From assembly GCA_016721465.1 (NCBI GenBank), contig JADKIA010000030.1, positions 372,001 to 436,000 on the forward strand: a stretch of DNA of 64,000 nucleotides, written 5' to 3'. Both the position numbers and the translations under genes were made by a program. This DNA is from Ideonella sp. (GTDB taxonomy: Bacteria > Pseudomonadota > Gammaproteobacteria > Burkholderiales > Burkholderiaceae_C). The notes under the pieces are model-generated. The model worked only from the letters and a program-made list of their open reading frames with translations. It was not told the origin of the DNA and did no database searches. Below, piece after piece: positions 19,635-27,544 of this stretch (positions within the stretch are counted from its first letter, which is position 1; the number at the start of each line of letters is the position of its first letter).

Positions 19635-20750
19635 ATGTCCGACGCCGAGCTGCAGGCGCTGGTGCGCCAGGTGCTGTGGGCAGGCTTCGCGGTGGGGGCG
19701 GCCTTTGGCGCCATCGCGCAGCGCACGCACTTCTGCACCATGGGCGCGGTGGCGGACGTGGTGAACATCGGCGATTGGACCCGCGTGCGCATGTGGGCAC
19801 TGGCCGTCGGTGTGGCCATGCTTGGCTTCAACGGCATGGTGGCCGCAGGCTGGGTGAAGGCGTCGGCCAGCGCCTACGCGGTGCCCGAGTGGCTGTGGAT
19901 GTCGCACGCGGTGGGTGGGGTGATGTTCGGTTTTGGCATGGTGCTGGCCTCCGGTTGCGGCAGCAAGACGCTGGTGCGCATGGGTGCCGGCAACCTCAAA
20001 TCTCTTGCGGTGTTCTTCGTGCTGGGTGTGTCGGGGTTTGCCACGCTCAAGGGCATCACCGCAGTGCTGCGCGTGAACACCGTGGACCGCCTGGCGCTGA
20101 GCCTGCCGCCCGGGCAGGACCTGCCTTCGCTGGCCGCCGCGGCGTTCGGTGGCAGTGCAGCCACGCATGCGCTGTGGTTGGGCGCCGCACTTGGCGGCGC
20201 CTTGCTGGTGTGGGCCTTGCGCAAGGCGGAAGGACGCTCACCCGATGTGTTGCTTGGCGGCCTGGGCCTGGGCGCCCTGGTGGTGGCGGGCTGGTGGGTC
20301 TCCGGGCGACTGGGGCACTTGATCGAGCACCCGCAGACGCTGGACGAGGTGTTCCTCGCCACCAATTCGCGACGCATGGAGTCACTGAGCTTCGTGGCGC
20401 CCTACGCCTACCTGCTGGACGACCTGATGTACTTCAGCGACCAGAGCAAGGCGCTGACCTTCGGCGTGGCCACCCTGCTGGGCGTGGTGGTGGGCAGCGG
20501 TGTCACGGCGCTGGCGACGGGCAGCTTCCGCTGGGAGGGCTTTCGCGGCGTGGAAGACACCGCCAATCACCTGGTCGGCGCCGTGCTGATGGGCGTGGGT
20601 GGCGTCACCGCCGTGGGCTGCACCATCGGGCAGGGCCTGAGCGGCCTGTCCACGCTGTCGCTGGGTAGCTTCGTGGCGGTGGCCGCGATCGTCGCTGGCG
20701 CGCTGTTGGCACTGCGCTGGCAGGTGTGGCGCCTGGAGCGGTCGGCATGA
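19635..20750 (+). CDS. YeeE/YedE family sulphur-compound transporter
   Basis: 371 aa polytopic inner-membrane protein from ATG 19635. Contains the family hallmarks GAIAQRTHFCTMGAVAD, GFGMVLASGCGSKTLVRMGAGN and VGCTIGQGLSGLSTLS, with conserved cysteines lining the pore in YeeE-type thiosulphate/sulphur carriers. The start lies 17 nt after cpoB. The stop overlaps the tcdA start by 4 nt (ATGA), suggesting translational coupling: a sulphur carrier beside a sulphur-carrier-like E1 enzyme. Confidence 0.9.
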   Translation: MSDAELQALVRQVLWAGFAVGAAFGAIAQRTHFCTMGAVADVVNIGDWTRVRMWALAVGVAMLGFNGMVAAGWVKASASAYAVPEWLWMSHAVGGVMFGFGMVLASGCGSKTLVRMGAGNLKSLAVFFVLGVSGFATLKGITAVLRVNTVDRLALSLPPGQDLPSLAAAAFGGSAATHALWLGAALGGALLVWALRKAEGRSPDVLLGGLGLGALVVAGWWVSGRLGHLIEHPQTLDEVFLATNSRRMESLSFVAPYAYLLDDLMYFSDQSKALTFGVATLLGVVVGSGVTALATGSFRWEGFRGVEDTANHLVGAVLMGVGGVTAVGCTIGQGLSGLSTLSLGSFVAVAAIVAGALLALRWQVWRLERSA

Positions 20751-21550
20751 ACGCCCCCTTCGACGTTGTTTCACCGGCGTTGGCGGCCGACGCCGAGCGC
20801 CGGTTCGGTGGCCTGCGCCGCTTGTATGGCGAAGCGGGCTACCAGCGCTTGCGCAACGCCAGTGTGGCGGTCGTGGGCCTGGGTGGAGTGGGCTCCTGGG
20901 CCGTCGAAGCCCTGGCGCGCAGCGGCCTGCGCCAGCTGGTGCTGATCGATTTCGACCAGGTGGCCGAGTCCAACATCAACCGCCAGGTGCAGGCGCTGGG
21001 TGCCACCGTGGGCATGGCCAAGGGCGAAGCGCTGCGCCAGCGCATCGCCGACATCCACCCGCAGTGCGACGTGGTGGTGGTGGACGAATTCGCCACCGCG
21101 CAGAATTGGCCCGCACTGCTGCCCATGCCCGTGGATGCGCTGATCGACGCCTGCGACCAAGGCCAGGCCAAGCTCGCGCTGGCCCGATGGGCGCTGGCCG
21201 AACGCGTCGGCCTGGTGTGCTGTGGTGCCGCCGGTGGCAAGCAGCGCGCCGACCAGATCGAGCTGGCCGACCTGGCCGAGGTGACGCACGACCCGCTGCT
21301 GGCCACCTTGCGGCAGCGCCTGCGCAAGGCCGGCGCGCCCCGCACGGGCCGCATCGGCGTGGCCTGCGTGTTTTCGCGCGAGAACGTGGCCGCACCGGCC
21401 GACGCCACCTGCAGCAGCGACGGCAGCCTCAACTGCCACGGTTACGGTTCCAGCGTGGCGGTCACCGCCACCGCGGGCATGGTGGCGGCCGGCGAGGTGC
21501 TGCGACAGCTCGCCAGCGGGGGCTGGCCACGCCGCAAGATTGGATGCTAG
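20747..21550 (+). CDS. tcdA: tRNA threonylcarbamoyladenosine dehydratase TcdA
   Basis: 267 aa E1/MoeB/ThiF-fold enzyme that cyclises t6A37 of tRNA to ct6A using ATP. Shows the nucleotide-binding GLGGVGSWAVEALARSG, LIDFDQVAESNINRQ and later VGLVCCGAAGGKQRADQ with the Cys pair. Start ATG 20747 overlaps the yeeE stop. It ends 21 nt before tRNA-Lys genes, themselves ct6A substrates, an amusing but probably fortuitous neighbourhood. Confidence 0.94.
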   Translation: MNAPFDVVSPALAADAERRFGGLRRLYGEAGYQRLRNASVAVVGLGGVGSWAVEALARSGLRQLVLIDFDQVAESNINRQVQALGATVGMAKGEALRQRIADIHPQCDVVVVDEFATAQNWPALLPMPVDALIDACDQGQAKLALARWALAERVGLVCCGAAGGKQRADQIELADLAEVTHDPLLATLRQRLRKAGAPRTGRIGVACVFSRENVAAPADATCSSDGSLNCHGYGSSVAVTATAGMVAAGEVLRQLASGGWPRRKIGC

Positions 21551-21571
21551 AATGTCGTGCTCTACACGGAG

Positions 21572-21647
21572 GGGTCGTTAGCTCAGTCGGTAGAGCAGCG
21601 GACTTTTAATCCGTTGGTCGCGTGTTCGAGTCACGCACGACCCACCA
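21572..21647 (+). tRNA. tRNA-Lys(TTT)
   Basis: 76 nt with encoded CCA. Acceptor GGGTCGT pairs with ACGACCC; D arm GCTCAGTCGGTAGAGC; anticodon loop CTTTTAA, anticodon TTT; T arm GCGTGTTCGAGTCACGC. Confidence 0.97.
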
Positions 21648-21681
21648 TCCATCGTTTGGGGCACACTTCAAACAAGGTTTC

Positions 21682-21757
21682 GGGCTCTTAGCTCAGTTGG
21701 TAGAGCAGCGGACTCTTAATCCGTAGGTCGAGTGTTCGAGTCACTCAGGGCCCACCA
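21682..21757 (+). tRNA. tRNA-Lys(CTT)
   Basis: 76 nt with encoded CCA, 34 nt after tRNA-Lys(TTT). Acceptor GGGCTCT pairs with AGGGCCC; anticodon loop CTCTTAA, anticodon CTT; T arm GAGTGTTCGAGTCACTC. The accessory island begins directly downstream, so its 3' end is a candidate integration site. Confidence 0.97.
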
Positions 21758-21775
21758 AAATTAGCTATAGAAATC

Positions 21776-21810
21776 AACGGCTTACGGCGATTGCGTCGTA
21801 AGCCGTTTTT
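21776..21810 (+). terminator. Rho-independent terminator after the tRNA-Lys pair
   Basis: Perfect 11-bp stem AACGGCTTACG/CGTAAGCCGTT (21776-21786, 21797-21807) with a 10-nt loop and a T5 tail. Immediately after it, CTGGTGCCAGT is repeated in tandem (21823-21833 and 21834-21844). No gene is seen from 21811 to 22006. Confidence 0.9.
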
Positions 21811-22006
21811 CGTTGGTGCTTGCTGGTGCCAGTCTGGTGCCAGTTTCGAGCCGAATGCCGTTTTGGACGTTTTTGGACCATTGCAGACCGTGGAAGTGCT
21901 GGGTTTGCCACCGTTTCTCGTCTGCTCCAGCGATGATCTGCGCCGTTGTCGAGCCAATTCGACTCGCGAAAACCGCGCCATGATCTAGCTTCCAATTGGA
22001 GCGGGC

Positions 22007-22603
22007 ATGGCAAAGGATCACGACTCATTCGAGCTGGCTGTCGCTATGCAAGCATTTGCGGCTCGACTTGAAGTGCTCGCTATCGTGATGCACGAGCATC
22101 CGCGGCAATCGAATTGGGGCATTAGCCGCAAGCACTGCGAGGCGACCTTGGCGACGTATGGCTTTCCAAGGAGCGACGCCACGTCCGAGTTCACCTCTCT
22201 CGTCGGCATCTTGGCCACTTGCTTCGGACTTTCATTACGAGACGTCGAGCGCGGCGTCATCTTCTTCTCGATCGCGCAGCCGGTCACCGCTTTCGCGATG
22301 GAGTTCGCCTGGCCCATCGCTCTCAAACCAAAATGGCTGGATCTTTTCCGGCGGCTGCTTTCGGACGAGGCGGCGGCGCATGGCCAGGCCTACAAGCTCG
22401 CGGCCGACCTCGCGGCTGGAGAAAGCGGCGTGGACAGGGTGTTGACGTTCCTAGCGGAGCGCCACAACTCTGGATACACCGGCTTCAAGAACTCGCTGCC
22501 CCAAGGAGCGGGCCTGGATGATAGTGCCATGTCCCGCATCCGAGGACCCAAGGCGATGTTGCAGGCGCTATTTCGCCGAATCGACGTGTCGGTCACGACC
22601 TGA
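22007..22603 (+). CDS. Unrecognised protein upstream of the methyltransferase
   Basis: 198 aa from ATG 22007 with GGAGCGGG upstream. No family recognised. Predicted soluble and mostly helical, with central FSIAQPVTAFAMEFAWPIAL and a C-terminal LTFLAERHNSGYTGFKN stretch. It is the first gene of the island after the tRNA-Lys genes and points towards the MTase 106 nt downstream. It may belong to the modification system or be an unrelated passenger. Confidence 0.6.
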   Translation: MAKDHDSFELAVAMQAFAARLEVLAIVMHEHPRQSNWGISRKHCEATLATYGFPRSDATSEFTSLVGILATCFGLSLRDVERGVIFFSIAQPVTAFAMEFAWPIALKPKWLDLFRRLLSDEAAAHGQAYKLAADLAAGESGVDRVLTFLAERHNSGYTGFKNSLPQGAGLDDSAMSRIRGPKAMLQALFRRIDVSVTT

Positions 22604-22708
22604 TCAGCCTCGCTTGGACTAGGGGGCGTCGCCGCGGAAAGGCGCGTAGCGGCTCGGCCGGCTGGCTCATCTGGTGAGCTTTCGTTCCTGGCACAATCTA
22701 GCCGGACC

Positions 22709-24262
22709 ATGACACAGCGCGCCCCGATTCCGGTGATCGACCTGTTCGCCGGGCCCGGAGGGCTGGGCGAGGGCTTCGCGGCACTTTCCGACCCCGACGG
22801 CGAGCGACGGTTCGAGGTCAAGGTGTCGGTGGAGAAGGACGAGGTCGCGCATCGCACGCTCTCCCTGCGCGCGCTGTTCCGCTCGTTTCCAGAGGGCAAG
22901 GCCCCCGACTGCTACTACGACTACGTCCGGGGCAAGATCACACGGGAGCAGCTCTTCGCGCATCCCGACGCTGCCGATGCCGGGCGGAAGGCCTTGGCCG
23001 AAGCCAGGTGCGCGGAGCTGGGGAAGACTCCGCCCCAAACCATCGACGTCTGGATCCGCAAGGCGGTGGGGGACGCGAGCGAGTGGGCCCTCATCGGCGG
23101 GCCGCCCTGCCAAGCCTACTCGCTGGCCGGCCGCTCGCGGCTCAGGCCGGGCAACGCCGAGGCGTTCGAGGCCGACAAGCGCCATTTCCTCTACACGGAA
23201 TATCTCCGGATCATCAAGGTGTTCAGCCCCTCGGTCTTCGTGATGGAGAACGTCAAGGGAATGCTGAACTCGAAGCATGGCGGCTCGCCGATCTTCGACC
23301 GCATCCTGGCGGACCTACGCAGCCCCGGCAATGGCTCGACCTACCTCGTGCGCTCGCTCGTAGTCGACGGCGACGAGCCCGAGCCGCTCGACTATCTGAT
23401 CGAGTCGGAGAAGTTTGGCGTCCCGCAGTGCCGCCACCGAGTGATTCTTTTCGGCGTCCGCTCCGACGTGGCGCAGGGCATGCCGAGCCACGCGTGCGAG
23501 GCAGGCAAGTTTAAGTTGAAAGCCGCGGGCAAGAGAGTGACCGTCGCGGCGGCGCTCTCCGGCCTCCCGCCCCTGCGGAGCCGCCTCTCGGTGAAGGAGG
23601 ACTCGCATCGCCTTTGGCGCTCGGCCCTCAAAGCGGCGCCGGAGTCGCTGAGGCTTTGGCGCATGCCGATCCGGACGGATGTCGAGGAGATGATGGCCAT
23701 GTCGTGGCAGGCGGCCGAGGCTTACGAGTCCCATGGCTCGCGCTTCGACGGCAGGCCCATCGCGCTCGGCGATGCGTTGTCGCCGCCGCTTCGCAAATGG
23801 ATCCACGATGCCCGGCTCGGCGGCGTCGCCCAGCATGAGGCACGCTCGCACATGGCGTCAGACCTGCACCGCTACATGTTCGCGGCGTGCTTCGCCCGGC
23901 TGCAAGGCTATTCGCCGAAGCTGGGTTTGTTCCCGCCAAAGCTTTTGCCCGACCACGCCAACATGGAGAGCGAAGCCGTCCCGTTTGTCGACCGTTTCCG
24001 AGTCCAGCTCGCGGGCGAGCCGTCGTCCACGGTCGTGTCGCACATCTGCAAGGACGGCCACTACTTTATCCACCCGGATCCCGCGCAGTGCCGAAGCCTG
24101 ACGGTGCGCGAGGCCGCGCGCTTGCAGACCTTCCCCGACAACTACTTCTTCGAGGGCAACCGCACGCAGCAATACCACCAAGTCGGCAACGCCGTGCCTC
24201 CTTGGCTTGCGCGGCAGATCGCCGAGGTGGTGTTCGACTTCATGCAGGCTGCGAGGCTCTGA
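22709..24262 (+). CDS. DNA (cytosine-5) methyltransferase of a restriction-modification system
   Basis: 517 aa. All main 5mC motifs are present: motif I DLFAGPGGLGEGF (11-23), motif IV GGPPCQAYS with catalytic Cys134, motif VI MENVKG (Glu180), motif VIII QCRHRVILFG, and motifs IX/X RLQTFPDNY and QVGNAVPPWLA. It transfers a methyl group from SAM to cytosine C5; the target sequence cannot be read from the protein. It is longer than Dcm-like minimal enzymes owing to inserts after motifs I and VIII. Its end overlaps the convergent Vsr gene by 23 nt, the usual 5mC-MTase/Vsr partnership. Confidence 0.95.
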   Translation: MTQRAPIPVIDLFAGPGGLGEGFAALSDPDGERRFEVKVSVEKDEVAHRTLSLRALFRSFPEGKAPDCYYDYVRGKITREQLFAHPDAADAGRKALAEARCAELGKTPPQTIDVWIRKAVGDASEWALIGGPPCQAYSLAGRSRLRPGNAEAFEADKRHFLYTEYLRIIKVFSPSVFVMENVKGMLNSKHGGSPIFDRILADLRSPGNGSTYLVRSLVVDGDEPEPLDYLIESEKFGVPQCRHRVILFGVRSDVAQGMPSHACEAGKFKLKAAGKRVTVAAALSGLPPLRSRLSVKEDSHRLWRSALKAAPESLRLWRMPIRTDVEEMMAMSWQAAEAYESHGSRFDGRPIALGDALSPPLRKWIHDARLGGVAQHEARSHMASDLHRYMFAACFARLQGYSPKLGLFPPKLLPDHANMESEAVPFVDRFRVQLAGEPSSTVVSHICKDGHYFIHPDPAQCRSLTVREAARLQTFPDNYFFEGNRTQQYHQVGNAVPPWLARQIAEVVFDFMQAARL

Positions 24263-24698
24263 TTTCTCCGCGCTGCTCCCACCCTTCGATCCATTGGGCA
24301 AGAGACTCGGAAAGTCGATCAAACACCGTCTGGTCGCGCGTCGCGCACTCCCATACCGTTAGGACTCGCCACCCGTCTGCCAGCAGCGCGTCGATCGCTC
24401 GCATATCGCGGGCGACATTGCCATGGAGCTTGTCGCGCCAGAATCCGGGCCGAGTTGACGGCACTTTCGCGTTCTTGCAGCCCGAGTGCATATGCCAAAA
24501 GCAGCCATGCGCGAATATGGCCACCTTGCGTCCTGGCAACACGATGTCCGGCGCGCCGGGAAGGTCTCGGCGGTGCAGCCTGAATCGATATCCCGCTGCG
24601 AAGAGCGCGCGCCTCACAATCATCTCGGGCTTAGTGTTTTTGCCCAGGATGCCGGACATCATCCGGCTCCTGACCGCGGGCGCTACGACATCTGTCAT
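24240..24698 (-). CDS. vsr: Very short patch repair endonuclease (Vsr)
   Basis: 152 aa. Nicks 5' of T:G mismatches produced by deamination of 5-methylcytosine. Asp51 (GAPDIVLPG) and the two histidines of FAHGCFWHMH (64 and 69) sit at the same numbers as the E. coli Vsr catalytic residues. Zn-ligand cysteines are in HSGC and VWECATRD. The N-terminal RSRMMSGILGKNTKPEM is also typical. Protects the genome against mutation caused by the adjacent methyltransferase. Confidence 0.95.
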   Translation of the reverse strand: MTDVVAPAVRSRMMSGILGKNTKPEMIVRRALFAAGYRFRLHRRDLPGAPDIVLPGRKVAIFAHGCFWHMHSGCKNAKVPSTRPGFWRDKLHGNVARDMRAIDALLADGWRVLTVWECATRDQTVFDRLSESLAQWIEGWEQRGEIRASQPA

Positions 24699-24761
24699 CC
24701 AAAAATTTTCGGCGCAGACTGCCGTTCTACGAACGTGGCGACCACGATGATGATCCTGCTT

Positions 24762-26543
24762 CTAGGCTCCGTGGATTTCTGGAATGTTCGAGGCTGGCGC
24801 CGAGAAGGTCGATCCCATCACGATGTCACGGCACTCGGGCTTCTTGGCCCACTCGGAAAGCAGCCGGCCGTTGGCGGTCCGCAGGAAGATCTCGTTGACT
24901 TCCCGCGCCCATAGCGTGATCTGGGCCATGAGCTCCGGCGAGCCGCCTTGTTTGGCCCACACCCTTTCAAGATCCAGCCGGTCTCCCAGCTTCGCCGCCA
25001 GGACTGAGATGGCGTAGGTGGCGACGTTCGCCTGGCCCGCGACGAACATGGGCCTGGCGATCTTCGACGTGTCGCGAAAGAGCTTGGCCTTGGCGATCAT
25101 GATCTTGTAGTCGTCCTTCGTGATCGGCTTGGGCTCCTCGCCCTCCTTGCCGGCGATGGAATCCATGAAGCGGTCGAAGTTCTTCTGCGAGCCCATGCTG
25201 ACTAGGTCGGGCTTTTGGTCCCAGGCGTTGATGTATTTGGCCAAGTCGGTCTTCGTGATCCTGCGTCCCGGCGGAATGGCCTCCTTCAAGGCTTTGAGCC
25301 GCGCCGGCGTGGTGCCCTCGCGCGCGAGCATCGTGTTGTAGCTGCCGGCGGCGCGCTCATAGAACCAGCGGGACACCCCGTCGGGGCAATACACAGACAA
25401 GGACAGCCGCTCGATCTCGATGTGGAACGGTTTGTTGGCCGAGAGGTCCGACTGGCGCACGGCGTTCTGGCTGTTCGCGTAGCGCGAGATGTCGGAGACC
25501 AAGGCCTCCTCCTGGGCCTCGTCCTGGCTGTTCATTACGATGATCTTCGCCGGCACGAACACCGACGCCAAGTCGATCTCCGGGTGCTTGCGCTTGGCGA
25601 AGAAGATCGTCGCGGTTGTCTGTCCGCCGTTGACGATTTGCAGCCCCTTGATCCAGGAGATGCCCACGCCCCCGTCGGTCGTCTTTCCGAAGTGCAGCTC
25701 GTCGGCGACGATGACGATGCCGTTGTTGTAGGCCATGAACCTGCCCGGCTCGTTGCGCAGCGTGTTTTGGATGCCGGCGTTGACGCCCTTTCCCTGGACG
25801 TTCAGGAAGGACCGGACGTTGGCCTCCAACAGACGCGAGCCAAACTTCTCGTAGAGCAGGCGCAGCGCGTCGCCGGGGATCGCGGCGAGGGCGTAGCCAT
25901 AATCCTGCTTCGCGCCGGGCACGAAGATGCATGGCAACGGCGAGCCCGAGGCCTCTACGAAGTCCACGAGCAGCTCGTCGCGCGGCTTGCCTTCCGACCA
26001 ATGGCGAAACAGCCGCTCGATGTCCATGACTTCGAGGCGCACGGACTTGCCGGCAATCTCGCGTGTCTTGAAGCTTTTGGTCTTGGCGACCTTGTCGGTC
26101 AGCACGAAGATCCTGACCTGCTCCAAGTCGTCGTAGACGAGCTGGATGGTCTCGGCGAGGCTGCGCGCGTCGCTCGACTCCTCCAGCCGGGCCGCAATCG
26201 TGCCTCCGGCGCACATTGCCAAAAAGCGCAGGCACTGCTCGACCGCGGTCTTGGTCTCGGTGTCCGAAATGTTGGTGATCTCGTTGACGCCGTCGTACAG
26301 GCTCACGAACAGGTCCAGCTCCTCTCGCTCCATCGACATCGCGTAGCCGCTGAGCTTCAAGTTGGCGTTGCCGACCCGCCCCTGAAAGTGGCACGCGGAC
26401 GGCTCGTGCGTCATGCCGATCTCAGCCATATGCGCCATGACGATCTCCGAGAACGCGATCTCCTCGAACGGCGCGCCCTCGCTCATCTGCGCCCGCACCT
26501 CGGACTGCGTCTCGCGCAGAAATTCCAACAGCTTCATGCTCAC
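24762..26543 (-). CDS. AIPR family (abortive infection phage resistance) protein
   Basis: 593 aa from a GTG at 26543 that overlaps the upstream stop by 4 nt (GTGA); an ATG two codons in is an alternative. The AIPR core lies at about 230-350: RFMAYNNGIVIVA, IKGLQIVNGGQTTATIFFA and VFVPAKIIVMNSQDE, followed by SDISRYANSQNAVRQSDLSAN. The family is named from phage-resistance loci and predicted to act in restriction systems; its biochemical activity is not established. Last gene of the five-gene leftward operon. Confidence 0.92.
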   Translation of the reverse strand: MSMKLLEFLRETQSEVRAQMSEGAPFEEIAFSEIVMAHMAEIGMTHEPSACHFQGRVGNANLKLSGYAMSMEREELDLFVSLYDGVNEITNISDTETKTAVEQCLRFLAMCAGGTIAARLEESSDARSLAETIQLVYDDLEQVRIFVLTDKVAKTKSFKTREIAGKSVRLEVMDIERLFRHWSEGKPRDELLVDFVEASGSPLPCIFVPGAKQDYGYALAAIPGDALRLLYEKFGSRLLEANVRSFLNVQGKGVNAGIQNTLRNEPGRFMAYNNGIVIVADELHFGKTTDGGVGISWIKGLQIVNGGQTTATIFFAKRKHPEIDLASVFVPAKIIVMNSQDEAQEEALVSDISRYANSQNAVRQSDLSANKPFHIEIERLSLSVYCPDGVSRWFYERAAGSYNTMLAREGTTPARLKALKEAIPPGRRITKTDLAKYINAWDQKPDLVSMGSQKNFDRFMDSIAGKEGEEPKPITKDDYKIMIAKAKLFRDTSKIARPMFVAGQANVATYAISVLAAKLGDRLDLERVWAKQGGSPELMAQITLWAREVNEIFLRTANGRLLSEWAKKPECRDIVMGSTFSAPASNIPEIHGA

Positions 26544-27544
26544 AGCGCTCCCAGTCTTTTCAACGCCTCGTCCATCCCGACACTGGGTCCCGGCGCGCAG
26601 TCCAAGTCGATCTCATACGACGCTCTCACGATGCCGGCGGGCACCCGCGATGGCGTCAGCCTTGGAAAGCTCGGCCCAACCTCGACGATGCGCGAGGCGG
26701 CGTGGACGAACCGCCGCACATACCGGCTGGCGTCGGAGTCGAAGTAGCCGGCGGCGACGAGCCGCTCTGCGAGCACGCGATCGCCCTCCTCGTCGCCCCT
26801 GGCCAGGTCCCGCAGCGTCTCGACGAAGTCGTGCAACGACTGCCCGGTCCCGACTTGGCGCAGGCGCACGCAGGCCACGAACAGCGGCTGGCGGGCCATG
26901 TCGTCGAGCTGGTCCAGTGATCCGATGCGCGCGGGGAAGCCGACGGCCGACAGCGCGCATTTGACCTCGATCCCGCCGGTCCCGATCTCAAAGTCCCGCA
27001 GCCCGTCGACGGGGCCCAGCCAAGCCTCGCACGCGATCGCGGCGGGCAGCCCGGCGTCGATGATCGAGGCGAGGACGATGAGCTCCCCGACCAGCCCAAT
27101 CTCCTCGTCGGGGCCCAGGCTCTGCGCGCCTTTGCGCATGAACTCCTGCCAGGCGCGGACGCGTCCAATGAACACGCGCAACAGCCGAGCCCCGTCGGCT
27201 CCCGCCTCGGCGTCGAGCGCGCCTGCCACGTTCGCCACCATCGTCGCGAAGAGCTCTGAGCCGCCCGAGGGCGCACGGGCCAGGGCGATCCATATCACGC
27301 CGTCGCCGTGCGGATCGACGCGCTCGACCGAGAAGCCTTGGCCGTCGGGAAGCTTCTCCGCGGTGGGCAGGGAAGCGCCGGGGAATGAGGCGAGTAGCGC
27401 CTCTTGGTTTCCAGGAAAGCGCCGCCCGGCGCTGAGCTGGCATCCGCCGGCGGGCGTGACCGGAATCGTCCGCCATCCAGGCTCGTCTGCCGCTCCCGAC
27501 AGCGACTGCCACGCGACCGCGCACTCGTCAGTCGGCCGGGCCAT
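26540..27544 (-). CDS. PD-(D/E)XK motif nuclease (DUF4420)
   Basis: 334 aa from ATG 27544. The nuclease core reads DGLRDFEIGTGGIEVKCALS, with the D...E-x-K signature, in the middle of the chain (about residues 180-200). This fits the DUF4420 proteins that accompany Z1 and AIPR genes. Probably the DNA-cleaving subunit of the restriction complex (inference). Overlaps the Z1 gene by 17 nt and the AIPR gene by 4 nt, implying coupled translation. Confidence 0.9.
   Translation of the reverse strand: MARPTDECAVAWQSLSGAADEPGWRTIPVTPAGGCQLSAGRRFPGNQEALLASFPGASLPTAEKLPDGQGFSVERVDPHGDGVIWIALARAPSGGSELFATMVANVAGALDAEAGADGARLLRVFIGRVRAWQEFMRKGAQSLGPDEEIGLVGELIVLASIIDAGLPAAIACEAWLGPVDGLRDFEIGTGGIEVKCALSAVGFPARIGSLDQLDDMARQPLFVACVRLRQVGTGQSLHDFVETLRDLARGDEEGDRVLAERLVAAGYFDSDASRYVRRFVHAASRIVEVGPSFPRLTPSRVPAGIVRASYEIDLDCAPGPSVGMDEALKRLGAL

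Noticed and set aside
25215..26747. 510-residue rightward frame opposite AIPR
   Set aside because: Antisense shadow of a gene with clear AIPR motifs.
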